The notes beneath the pieces are model-generated. The model made no database searches. It saw only the letters and a list, made by a program, of their open reading frames with translations, and was not told where the DNA came from. From Styela clava (lineage: Eukaryota; Chordata; Ascidiacea; Stolidobranchia; Styelidae), in the NCBI RefSeq assembly GCF_964204865.1, contig NC_135251.1, forward strand, positions 15,996,001-16,060,000: 64,000 nucleotides of DNA. Reading direction: 5' to 3'. Both the position numbers and the translations under genes were made by a program. This document shows positions 55,901 through 64,000 of this stretch, in pieces. Position 1 is the stretch's first letter; each line of letters begins with the position of its first letter.

Positions 55901-58900
55901 GTCCCACAAGGTAAATTTGTCGTCGCATAGAGTCATAGACCAGTGGTTTTCAATCTTTTTGGTGAAGCGGAACACCAATACAACAATCCAGATTCTCGAG
56001 AAACCCTATGAGCCATAGTTTATTTGTCTTTTATTGTTTAAGTTTATTAACTACTGTAAATAGACATTTATATCTAGGCAAAACTAAATGATCTTTAGAA
56101 TGTAGCGAGTTTAATATTAGTGGCAAACCTAATAGATTTTGATTATATTCAATAATATACATATATATATATTAATATAGATTCTCGGATTTGGATGTTA
56201 CCTTGCGGAACCTATGTACTGTACTGGCAGAACCCTGGGGTGTCGCAGAACTCCGGTTATAAAACATTGGCATAGGCAATAAAAGAGCAAGTTTTGTTAG
56301 TAAGATGAAAATCTGATTTAACTCTCTTTGTGGTGGTCATTTCATCAAAAGTATCAGTACAAGGAAGACAGGATGAAATTTAAGCTAAGAAATACCTGTT
56401 ATATAAAATACTGCTTCCCATCCTAGTTGATCTGCTATTATTCCGGCTACAGGGAGTGTGACTAGTGTTCCGATACAATTTCCACAAGAAGCTATTGCAA
56501 CAGCTTTTGTTAGTTCCAGCGGTGGAATCCATTTTCCAATAGCAGCATGAACTGATGGAGCGAGTGGTCCCTTTATTGTTAAGATTAGAACAAGTTTGCA
56601 ACCTATTAGTGGACATAATAAAGTTTAAAGAATGAAAATGTCGGAAAATGCCAAATGATTAGTTTTACCCGTTCGACGTGTGAAATATTCAAATTTTGGA
56701 CTAAAAATTGAAACATCATATTCTATCTTCTATTCGAAATGAAATAGTTAATTGTGATATGTAAAGAGAATGAACTCTCATATTTTTATATTATAAAATA
56801 GAAGTCAGCTTTTTTGGTTGGAGTTTTTTAAGGTATTGCGCTGGTTATATCATGATATTGTCTTTTTCTTGAAACGAGTTAGGCTCTCATTTACAGTAAT
56901 ATTCAAATTCGTAGCAGAAATAACAACCAACCTGTAGCACTCCAAGTAGTATTCTCGCAGCCACAAACAGTCCAAAACTGGATTTAGCAATCGGAGGACT
57001 TAATATTGTGACAATAGAAGACAAAAGCATCGAGATTCCAAGAACAAGTTTTATTCCAAATCTTTTTGCCAAATACCCTCCGACAACATTCGAAATTATA
57101 TATCCGTAATAATAGCATCCTAAAAGCAAACTTTCTTGTCCAATATCCCAGTTGAAAGACCCATTCTGAAAATCATTTAGCCATAACATTTTGATAATAC
57201 GAAAGATAATATATAATAAATATACACAAAAATATGTTTGTAAAAAATGAAACGTGGTCTCTCTTTGTTTATTAACCTCAAAATGCCGCATTTGAACGGC
57301 AAAACACAAACCTCTAACTGTCAATTTCAAGTCAGGGCTGATAAGTTATCGGCGTATTCATTTATTTTTCTAATGAATTTTAATAGTACTACTAGTTTGA
57401 ATATTAGGTATTAGGCGGATTACCGCCATACGGTTAATAATATAACGATATGAAATAGATTTGACAATAAAAGATTATTTTGTATGCAAACACTAAACCA
57501 TTCCGAGATTTTCGATTTCAAATTCAGTCACAAAATCCAACTCTATTTACTGAAACTTGAAATGACCGCACATTGTAACAATAGGAATTTGGTTAGTTAT
57601 ATTTCACATATGGCTATATGCCTCGAATCTTTAGAGTATTGGGACACAAATAAAATTCGGAAAAAGGGTATTTCAAATTTCTGTCAAAAGATTGTCACAG
57701 TCACTAAATACAGTTGAAATGATGTTTGGCTATCATCGTACTACATGTATGCAAAAGAGTTTTTGACAAACATTTGTTAAAAGTATGCGCATAGCATTGT
57801 ACGCAGCTCAATTTGTGTTAAACAAATTTTGTCTTTTTGTTAACTTTGTAATATATTATAAGCAAAGTACCTCCCCATTTTCATCTATTTCTGAACTTCC
57901 ATGGTCAGGACAAACATCAGATGTGTTAGCTGAGGTATCTTCATCAGTTTGATTCACCATGGCAACAATAGCAACACTGAGATTGGTTCTCATCGAAAAT
58001 AAGTTGAACTTTGCAATAAATGACATCAACACGATTATATGTCTTGCTTTGATATAGCAGCCATTCGATGTTTTTTCAGACTTAGAAAAAAATTGACGTA
58101 AATTAATTTAACAAAGGGACCGCATTTTGCAATTGAAGGCAAAGGTTAACGTTAAAATTATATACACTACAAAATGTAATTGCACGTGACTCTAACCTAA
58201 TTTCAACATTTCTTTGAATATAAAATGCTTGTATTTAGTAAAGATGCACAATAGCTAGGGTTACCATATTTTTGATTTTGTAACTTTACATTTTCCGATT
58301 TTACTACAACGGCCTACATTTAAATCAATCCCGGCTGACTTCATTGACCACATTGTCATCGATAGTTTATGCGCATATTCTCTGTCTAAATATCGGGTTC
58401 AGTTCGAAATATAGAAAGGAATTAACGTTACAAATAATTCGAATTTAGATTTTTTATGTACAACAAAAGGAAGAAAGAATAATAAAATAGTCGGCGGCTT
58501 TCAAGCACTGAGAATTTACTTCTTCGCCTAATGATACTTTTCTGTAGATAACACCTTCTTCAAAAAGACGTTGTTCATTATTACTTTCACGTAAAAGTCA
58601 GAGCAGGGCCAATTAGTATTGATTTTACATGTGATAGGTTCGCTAACAATGAAACAAACAAAATAACGCATTCACCTCCAGTAAGTAGGCAAGCGTTGCA
58701 CTGCAAAGCAACAGCAGTAACGAGCACATGTTAATTGATAATGTTCGTATTAATGTATTATGCTGGATGGCTGAACGCCAAAGCGGGACTTTTCTGACTT
58801 GTCGGGACGGCGGGACAAGACGCTAAAAAGCGGGACGTATGGTAAGCCTAACAATAGCAAAAGTATAACAAACAACCTATATAAAATCGTGTTTAAAAGC

Positions 58901-59754
58901 GAACAGTTCTTGATAGTACTTGTTCAAATTTGTTTGAAACAAGTGTATCGTGTAAAAACATTGATAAAGTATTGTATATATATAGCATAAATAAACCAAA
59001 TGTACCCCATTTCATGTTGAAATTATCAAAACAAATTTAATTCAAACAAAGACTTTCGTGGGAATCAAATCACACCCCTTTTAGGAACATAACAAGTTTC
59101 GTCCAGCCAATATCAAATTGGGTTTTATTTTATCACGATATTTAAACACTAATTTAAATAATTATATGTAAGTTCCCATCCGTACGATGTTCATAGTTAC
59201 CCGTATTGAGATAATAGGAGTTTCTGTTTATAACGTGAATCACGAGCTCACGTTTACAGTATTTAATTAGATTTATGATCAACGTATAAATACTACTTGA
59301 TATCTTTCAATGTTGGGCTAGTCTGGATAAATGTTTTAGGACCGTATTCTGTGAATTGTGGAAATCTACGAATAAAATAAAATAGATATTTTCTAACGTA
59401 TCTTCATTTAACGTGGGCGTTGACGACTGCCAGTGTCTATCATCAGGTTGACAAACTTGAGACAAAACTATTGTCAGTCAAAATTTGTGTCAGACGCAAC
59501 TAATCGAACCAGTCAACAAACAACTTCTGTATAGTGGTAAATAATCACTATATTTGGTGAAATCACTATATATATTCATATATGGCATTTTGAAAATTAT
59601 ATAAAATGACATTACTCATATATAACGATACACAACTGTAGTAGATAAATTTGCTTGAATTTCATATTCTTACCTCCTCGTTTTCGTGTGAGATATTTTC
59701 AACTCCATCCCACTCCTTTGTATTGTTTCTCCTTGCTCGTGTATTTGTAGACAT
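52937..59754 (-). CDS. SLC17-family (sialin-type) anion transporter
   Basis: Nine exons on the minus strand: 59674-59754, 57871-58080, 56932-57165, 56396-56570, 55176-55300, 54960-55115, 54646-54886, 53293-53426, 52937-53137. All borders are GT/AG, all phases agree, total about 518 residues (sialin is near 495). Family motifs: FNLFSMRTNLSVAIVAMVN (TM1), the luminal loop, WDIGQESLLLGCYYYGYI and GGYLAKRFG, WIPPLE, GTLVTLPVAGIIADQLGW, DHPRISEEEKSYIE, LPTYMSSILRFNL, SGALSALPYL, LAPRYSGITCGVINAIGN, WQYVFWMSA, IFGSGEVQSWA. It should be a 12-span membrane carrier for organic anions, proton- or sodium-coupled, in lysosomal, vesicular or plasma membrane. Substrate cannot be told from sequence. The extreme C-terminus is uncertain. 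Confidence 0.93.
53493..54634. mobile_element. DNA transposon remnant in SLC17 intron 7
   Basis: The ends TAGTAGGTCGGGGTAAATCG and (inverse of the right end) TAGTAGGTCGGGGGAAGTCG form a terminal inverted repeat, with TA at both borders. Inside, GGGGTATGATGGACAG, GGGGTAAGACGGACAT and CTTACCCCGATATG are degenerate inner copies of the same word. About 1.14 kb, no transposase frame. TA target and length suggest a Tc1/mariner-like derivative, but the family is not certain. Confidence 0.75.
55940..56262. mobile_element. hAT-type MITE remnant in SLC17 intron 4
   Basis: CAGTGGTTTTCAATCTTTTT is a hAT-type terminus (compare CAGTGGTTCTCAACC), and inner GAACCCTGGGGTGTCGCAGA is typical of the same group. 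The right terminus is not recognisable, so the element is partly lost. Confidence 0.6.
58081..59673 (-). other. SLC17 intron 1
   Basis: The longest intron of the gene (about 1.6 kb). No embedded gene or clear repeat seen. Confidence 0.7.
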
Positions 59755-60806
59755 GTTCTATTTAGTCATATTCAAATATTTGCCGAATAAATAAGGATGT
59801 GTTCCAAAGTACAAAGCAGTCGTAATGCTGTTGTATCCCGAGGAAATGGATTTTCCGTTTTTTTATTCGATCTGTTTTAATGTCAGATTTGTTCTCCCGT
59901 AGCCGTGTAAACAAGTAAACTAAACAGTCAGGTTTCTTTTCCCAAAGAGAGTGTCATTTATAGTTGTCAATTGTCTATATAGCAAGTGGTCAACGTATCC
60001 TGGGATTGGGACGAACGTTGCTTTAAATTGTGAAAAAAGACTGCGCAATAGCCTTCGAACTTTATAGGCGAAGGTTAGTTTTCTACAGGGTTCAATTCAC
60101 CCAAACGCTTGTTTATCGCAGGCTTTTTTTTACAAATTTCGAGTAATACGAGTCCATCAATCAAAAAGTAGGGCAGACATGAAAACCATGGATAGATTTT
60201 TCTACCAAACGCTAAAGTATCCAAGCTATTTAACCAATTATTTGAGCGAAATGGAAACAAAGATTCCAAATGCCCCAAGAATTGATATGAATGCTTGATA
60301 AATACAGAAGTTACTATTTCTTGATTACAAATATGTGACTTTTCTCACGATATTCCATGATATGCACTGCAGATTGAATAATAAACTCACAGACGCAAAC
60401 ATGAACGATAACTAGCGTTGGGATGAAATACGAATAGTAGGCCGTTGTGATAAAGTTTTATCGGAACAACAAAATTACAACCTTAAAACGGTGAAGAAAA
60501 ATTGGTACTATGTTTGCATCCATAACGCAATGATAACCCTACAATACTCAAACAATGAAATGCAATAATTATATAAATACGTATTTGAAATAATGCCATG
60601 CTTTCAAATAAATAAATAGTTTCAGACATTTTTATCATAACGTTGATCGCAGGAAACACTGACGAGGCCCTGTTGAAACTAGATGACCTAATTTTAGATG
60701 CATGATTAATCAACCATTGAACTTGTGCAAAGCAAGCTAACCATTTCAAAAGCCAGCGGACTCATCGCCATGTCTTCTGCAACTATCTCAATCACTGCCC
60801 GCCACC
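59755..60806. other. Upstream region of the SLC17 gene
   Basis: Should contain the SLC17 promoter near 59760-60000. No TATA box stands out. Short minus-strand open frames at 60075 and 60483 show no known family. Confidence 0.5.
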
Positions 60807-61009
60807 GGTGACCGTACATTTGAACCCACGTACATTTGAACCCATGTGTATATCCACGGGTTCAATCTATATGCGAGTGCTAAAACCCATGGGTTAGGGT
60901 TAGTATGGGTTCAACTATCCGAAAAACAAATAAAAATCCATAGGTGCAAATTCATACGGGTGCAATTGTCATGGGTTCAAATATACGTCGGTTCAAATGT
61001 AATGGAACC
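60807..61009. mobile_element. MITE family M1, copy 2
   Basis: 203 bp, flanked by a perfect 9-bp duplication CCCGCCACC (60798-60806, 61010-61018). It starts GGTGACCGTACATTTGAACC and ends AATGGAACC. Contains GGGTTAGGGTTAG. Orientation is opposite to copy 1. Confidence 0.92.
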
Positions 61010-61018
61010 CCCGCCACC

Positions 61019-61493
61019 AATTATCATATCGTTGGCTACCGCTACAATAATATTATGATTTCTTTGGCTGGCATTGAATTCACTAGTTCTGCTTCAGTTT
61101 ATATTTCTAACAATGATTACTTGTATTCTAGTGCTCCTTTTTGTTGCGAAAACATATTCTCTTTCCGCTACCTGATCTTGTAAGTTTTCAAAGTACATAT
61201 TCACATATGAAGTTTATAGACTTTTCTGCATGATGATAATTGAACAAGTCAAAATGTGTCAAGTTGGTTAATCAATAACAACATAGTGAGAGAACTTCTA
61301 GTATTCTGACGCAGCAAATCTGAATCATAAGGCCAACAACTCTCTCATTTTCGTGGCCAAAAGATCGATGTACGTTCAAGCCAAGCTGAATGAAAAATAT
61401 CCTGTATCACGAGGTCGGGCCGTTTCAAAACTCTGTTTCGAAGCACTTATAAGTCGAAACGGTGCTGTCTAAACTTTCGAAAACTATCAAAGA
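61019..61493. other. Intergenic
   Basis: No gene recognised. Confidence 0.5.
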
Positions 61494-61625
61494 TGTTTGG
61501 CTACGCTAAGAAATCGTAACGCTCACCTTCTTGACCAGCTATCAAAGAGGCTTCTTTGCCAATGCGCGGAGCTGCTGACTAATCACGTCTGGATTCGCCC
61601 TTATTTCATCTTCACAACAGTCTGT
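61494..61625 (+). repeat. Repeat R2, copy 1 (possible transposase remnant)
   Basis: About 115 bp from AGATGTTTGGCTACGCTAAG to CCCTTATTTCATCTTC recur at 62908-63032 in the same direction with about ten differences. One frame reads RCLATLRNRNAHLLDQLSKR and continues to NHVWIRPYF. That ending recalls N-terminal parts of PIF/Harbinger nucleases, but this is a guess. Confidence 0.65.
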
Positions 61626-62111
61626 GGTATCATATAAAGGAGCAAATTAGACTGTACGTTGTTACTAAACTTACATGGTGGAGTGATAATGAAATGTGTA
61701 CTTCAAGTTTGTCACAGCTTGCCCTAACTCCTTGTGTAAAAGTTCTCTCGAATGCAGACCATACTGCTCTAGAATTGAGGTCTGATTTAAACAGGCAAGC
61801 ATGTAGAAACCTGTGTTTTGGAATGGTAATACTGGTCTATGGCCGCATGATATTCAATTACGTTAAAAACGGTGCTCTTCCCATCACGTTTTCTAATTGT
61901 TCACAATACGCCACGTTTCAAGCTTTTTTGTTTGGGCATCACCACCAATCGATAGTCGTTTGGAGTTCTGTTCGTTCATTGACTGTAAGACAATATATTA
62001 CTGTATCTGTCGTGTAAGCAATCAAGAGCCTCAAAAGTTAGTAGATACGATGAATTTTATTTTGCAATTGGCTGACAGTCAATGGAGAGACTTCGGAGCT
62101 GTTTGCAATCA
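61626..62111. other. Intergenic
   Basis: A 107-codon plus-strand frame at 61694 has no recognisable domain. I leave it uncalled. Confidence 0.45.
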
Positions 62112-62600
62112 CTAGTTTATTATTTCACCATACTGAGAATAGTCACAAGCAATGTTCCCTCTAATTTCTTGTAGTATGTGTGCGCAGAACTTTTGGTATG
62201 TGCGCACTTTTTTGGGAATGGCTAATATTTGTGCAAAAACCAATGTAGAAATTTTGGCGTTCTAACAGGGTAATGGGTGGGCCAACAACAACACTTTCTC
62301 AACCTGCCAACCGAGAAAATTGTTACATTACATCGAAATACGTCTGTGCGCAGTAAATCTATGCGTGTGCGCAGCCTCTGAAAGCTGTGTGCGCAGCCTC
62401 TGAAAGCTGTGTGCGCGCGCACACGCGCACACCTTAGAGGGAACACTGGTCACAAGACATACATATTTCAATAAATCATAAAAAAATTGCATTTCAGGGC
62501 GGAGGAAGACCCGACAATGGTTATCAAACAGCGTCACCCTTAAATAAGCCTAACAGAAAATGATAATAAAAAAATCGAAGTTCATATAATAATTGGGTAC
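62112..62600 (+). repeat. Interspersed repeat R1, copy 2, split by a hAT MITE
   Basis: The left part 62112-62149 (AGTTTATTATTTCACCATACT) and right part 62457-62600 (GCATTTCAGGGCGGAGG, GGTTATCAAACAGCGTCACCC, AAAAATCGAAG) together match 9985-10170. The middle is the inserted element. Confidence 0.75.
62150..62448. mobile_element. hAT MITE nested in repeat R1
   Basis: 299 bp. The terminal inverted repeat is CAATGTTCCCTCTAA / TTAGAGGGAACACTG. A perfect 8-bp duplication GTCACAAG (62142-62149, 62449-62456) identifies hAT-type insertion. Inside are two direct copies of GTGTGCGCAGCCTCTGAAAG and a GTGCGCGCGCACAC palindrome. Confidence 0.93.
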
Positions 62601-62904
62601 TAGATTAATTCTTGCCAATAAGTTTATATCGATTTTTTTTTAATCTGTCCCCGAAATACTTCCTGCACAAATTTTCCTTCTTGCCGCGTTGGCGACCTCT
62701 GAAGGCGAGATAATCGTTCAGCGCAGTAGAGGATTATGCAACTGTCTTGTTCTCGACATGACAACCCACTCGCCACTGGTTTTCATCGCCAGTTGTCAAA
62801 AGTATCGCCTTTGCTATGCAGTTAGTAGCGATATGTCTTGCACAAGTAGTAAGTATACTGATAATGACTTGTAGCGATCTGTTAGGGTGTAGAGCCCAAA
62901 CAGT
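62601..62904. other. Intergenic
   Basis: No gene recognised. Short frames only. Confidence 0.45.
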
Positions 62905-63032
62905 GCAAAGATGTTTGGCTGCGCTAAGAATTCGTAACGCTCACCTTCTTGATCAGCTATCAAAGAGGCTTCTTCGCCGATGCTCGGAGCTGCTGACTAA
63001 TCACGTCTGAATTTGCCCTTATTTCATCTTCG
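62905..63032 (+). repeat. Repeat R2, copy 2
   Basis: Direct repeat of 61494-61625. The frame reads RCLAALRIRNAHLLDQLSKR and ends NHV followed by a stop where copy 1 has Trp. Confidence 0.65.
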
Positions 63033-63441
63033 AGCTGTATAATCAGCTGACGCAGTGCGTGCTCAATGTATTTTAAACATACCTTATCTCCCAACTGTAG
63101 CTGTTGGAGTGGAGCGTGGACAAGAAATCCTCTGATAAGAATTCTTCGTAAAATTTTCCAGTCTAATACTCGTCTTTCAATACCTTCTCGAAACTGTCCA
63201 GCGTGACTTTTGTACTGGCTTTCCTATGTGTCTTACTTGGGTTTGCTTGATAAGATACATCTGCTTTCTCCCCCCTTTTAAACCAATTCAGCACCATTTT
63301 TACGGATTCATTAATTAGGATCACATAATACTTGGTTTTATTTCTTGGTTTTTCTTCGGGATTGGTATTGTCGGTTTATGGGGACACTATGGATCAGCAG
63401 CCTTGTTCCTAACTAGTTTTTATTGGGTTAGTTTTGGAAAC

Positions 63442-63658
63442 GGTGACCGTACATTTGCACCCACATACATATGAACCCTTACATTTGCACCGGTATATAC
63501 GCGGGTTCAATCTATATGCGGGTGCTAAAATCCATGGGTTAGGGTTAGTATGAATTCATATATCCGTAAAATTTCATGGGTGCAATAGTATGCAGGTGCA
63601 ATTGTCGTGGGTTCAAATTACGGGTGCAAATGTACATGGGTGCAAATGTAACGGAACC
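63442..63658. mobile_element. MITE family M1, copy 3
   Basis: 217 bp with a perfect 9-bp duplication TTTGGAAAC (63433-63441, 63659-63667). Starts GGTGACCGTACATTTGCACC and ends AACGGAACC. The inner word is mostly GGGTGCAAATG rather than GGGTTCAAATG, so it is a sub-variant. Contains GGGTTAGGGTTAG. Confidence 0.92.
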
Positions 63659-63806
63659 TTTGGAAACAACTAAGACTACTTGCAGTTTGCGTCTCCTCGC
63701 GAGGTAGTCTATTCGCGGCGACCATTGTGACGTGTGTTGTTGTGCTAGTTTCTTTCGGCAATCTTGTATACACTAGGCGGCGACGATCTGATTTCTTTTG
63801 GTCAGC

Positions 63807-63936
63807 TGTTCATTTTTTCGAGAATGAAGAGTCGCTTACAACGCGTGCGGTTGCATTTTGTCAAAATCGCTGTTCATTTTTTCGAGAATGAAGAGTCGCT
63901 TACAACGCGTGCGGTTGCATTTTGTCAAAATCGCTG
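63807..63936 (+). repeat. 64-bp tandem duplication
   Basis: TGTTCATTTTTTCGAGAATG and onwards to GTCAAAATCGC occurs twice without a difference at a spacing of 64 bp. Perfect identity indicates a very recent event, or an assembly artefact. Confidence 0.9.
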
Positions 63937-64000
63937 AATGTTTTCGTGAGCGTGTTAGTTAATCCGTAAACACGTTTACGTATTTATTCCCTCTAAATAA

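Overview
This is an AT-rich nuclear window from a multicellular animal. The evidence is spliceosomal introns with GT-AG borders, Pol III tRNA genes of animal type, non-LTR retrotransposons with poly(A) tails, hAT-type DNA transposons, bHLH transcription-factor genes and an SLC17 (sialin-type) transporter. Introns are mostly short, which would suit a compact invertebrate genome such as a tunicate, but nothing here fixes the species.

Region 1 (1-9974) is a satellite-like array built from tRNA-Lys(UUU) genes. Ten near-complete tRNA-Lys genes alternate with degenerate full-length copies and 5'-half fragments, separated by a common spacer. Units point to the minus strand up to about 4920 and to the plus strand afterwards. 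A 24-bp inverted repeat sits at the switch, and a 1574-bp higher-order unit is repeated head to tail at 1-3148. Some tRNA copies have an immediate Pol III T7 terminator and others do not.

Region 2 (8924-18231) is retrotransposon-rich. A deleted LINE copy (8924-9779, 44-nt poly(A)) interrupts a tRNA-Lys gene exactly in the anticodon loop, with a 15-bp target-site duplication. The array itself also ends inside an anticodon arm (9974). LINE-A (10975-15408) has ORF1 remnants and an endonuclease/reverse-transcriptase ORF2 with one frameshift and one stop. LINE-B (15409-17774) abuts the LINE-A tail and is split by a hAT-like element. A second hAT-derived MITE follows.

Region 3 (18195-39648) is a cluster of seven intronless bHLH copies (A to G) spread by inverted and tandem duplication. 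A and B lie on the arms of a palindrome of about 4.5 kb and share the same disabling mutations. C and D form a second inverted pair. The divergent pairs D/E and F/G are tandem duplicates. C, E and F keep full reading frames; A, B, D and G are pseudogenes. Both palindrome arms also carry the 3' half of a tRNA-Lys gene, again broken at the anticodon loop.

Region 4 (39649-64000) is less repetitive. It holds a multi-exon gene on the plus strand with weak armadillo-like and helical-repeat character and apparent homopolymer frameshifts, a small STI1/Hop-like gene with one TPR domain that keeps the carboxylate-clamp residues, and a nine-exon SLC17-family transporter on the minus strand. A decayed SLC17 fragment lies beside the transporter on the opposite strand. 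Several non-autonomous DNA transposons are present, including three copies of one family each flanked by a perfect 9-bp duplication and one hAT MITE with a perfect 8-bp duplication nested in another repeat.

All gene models come from reading frames, splice consensus and remembered family features. No alignment or database search was run.
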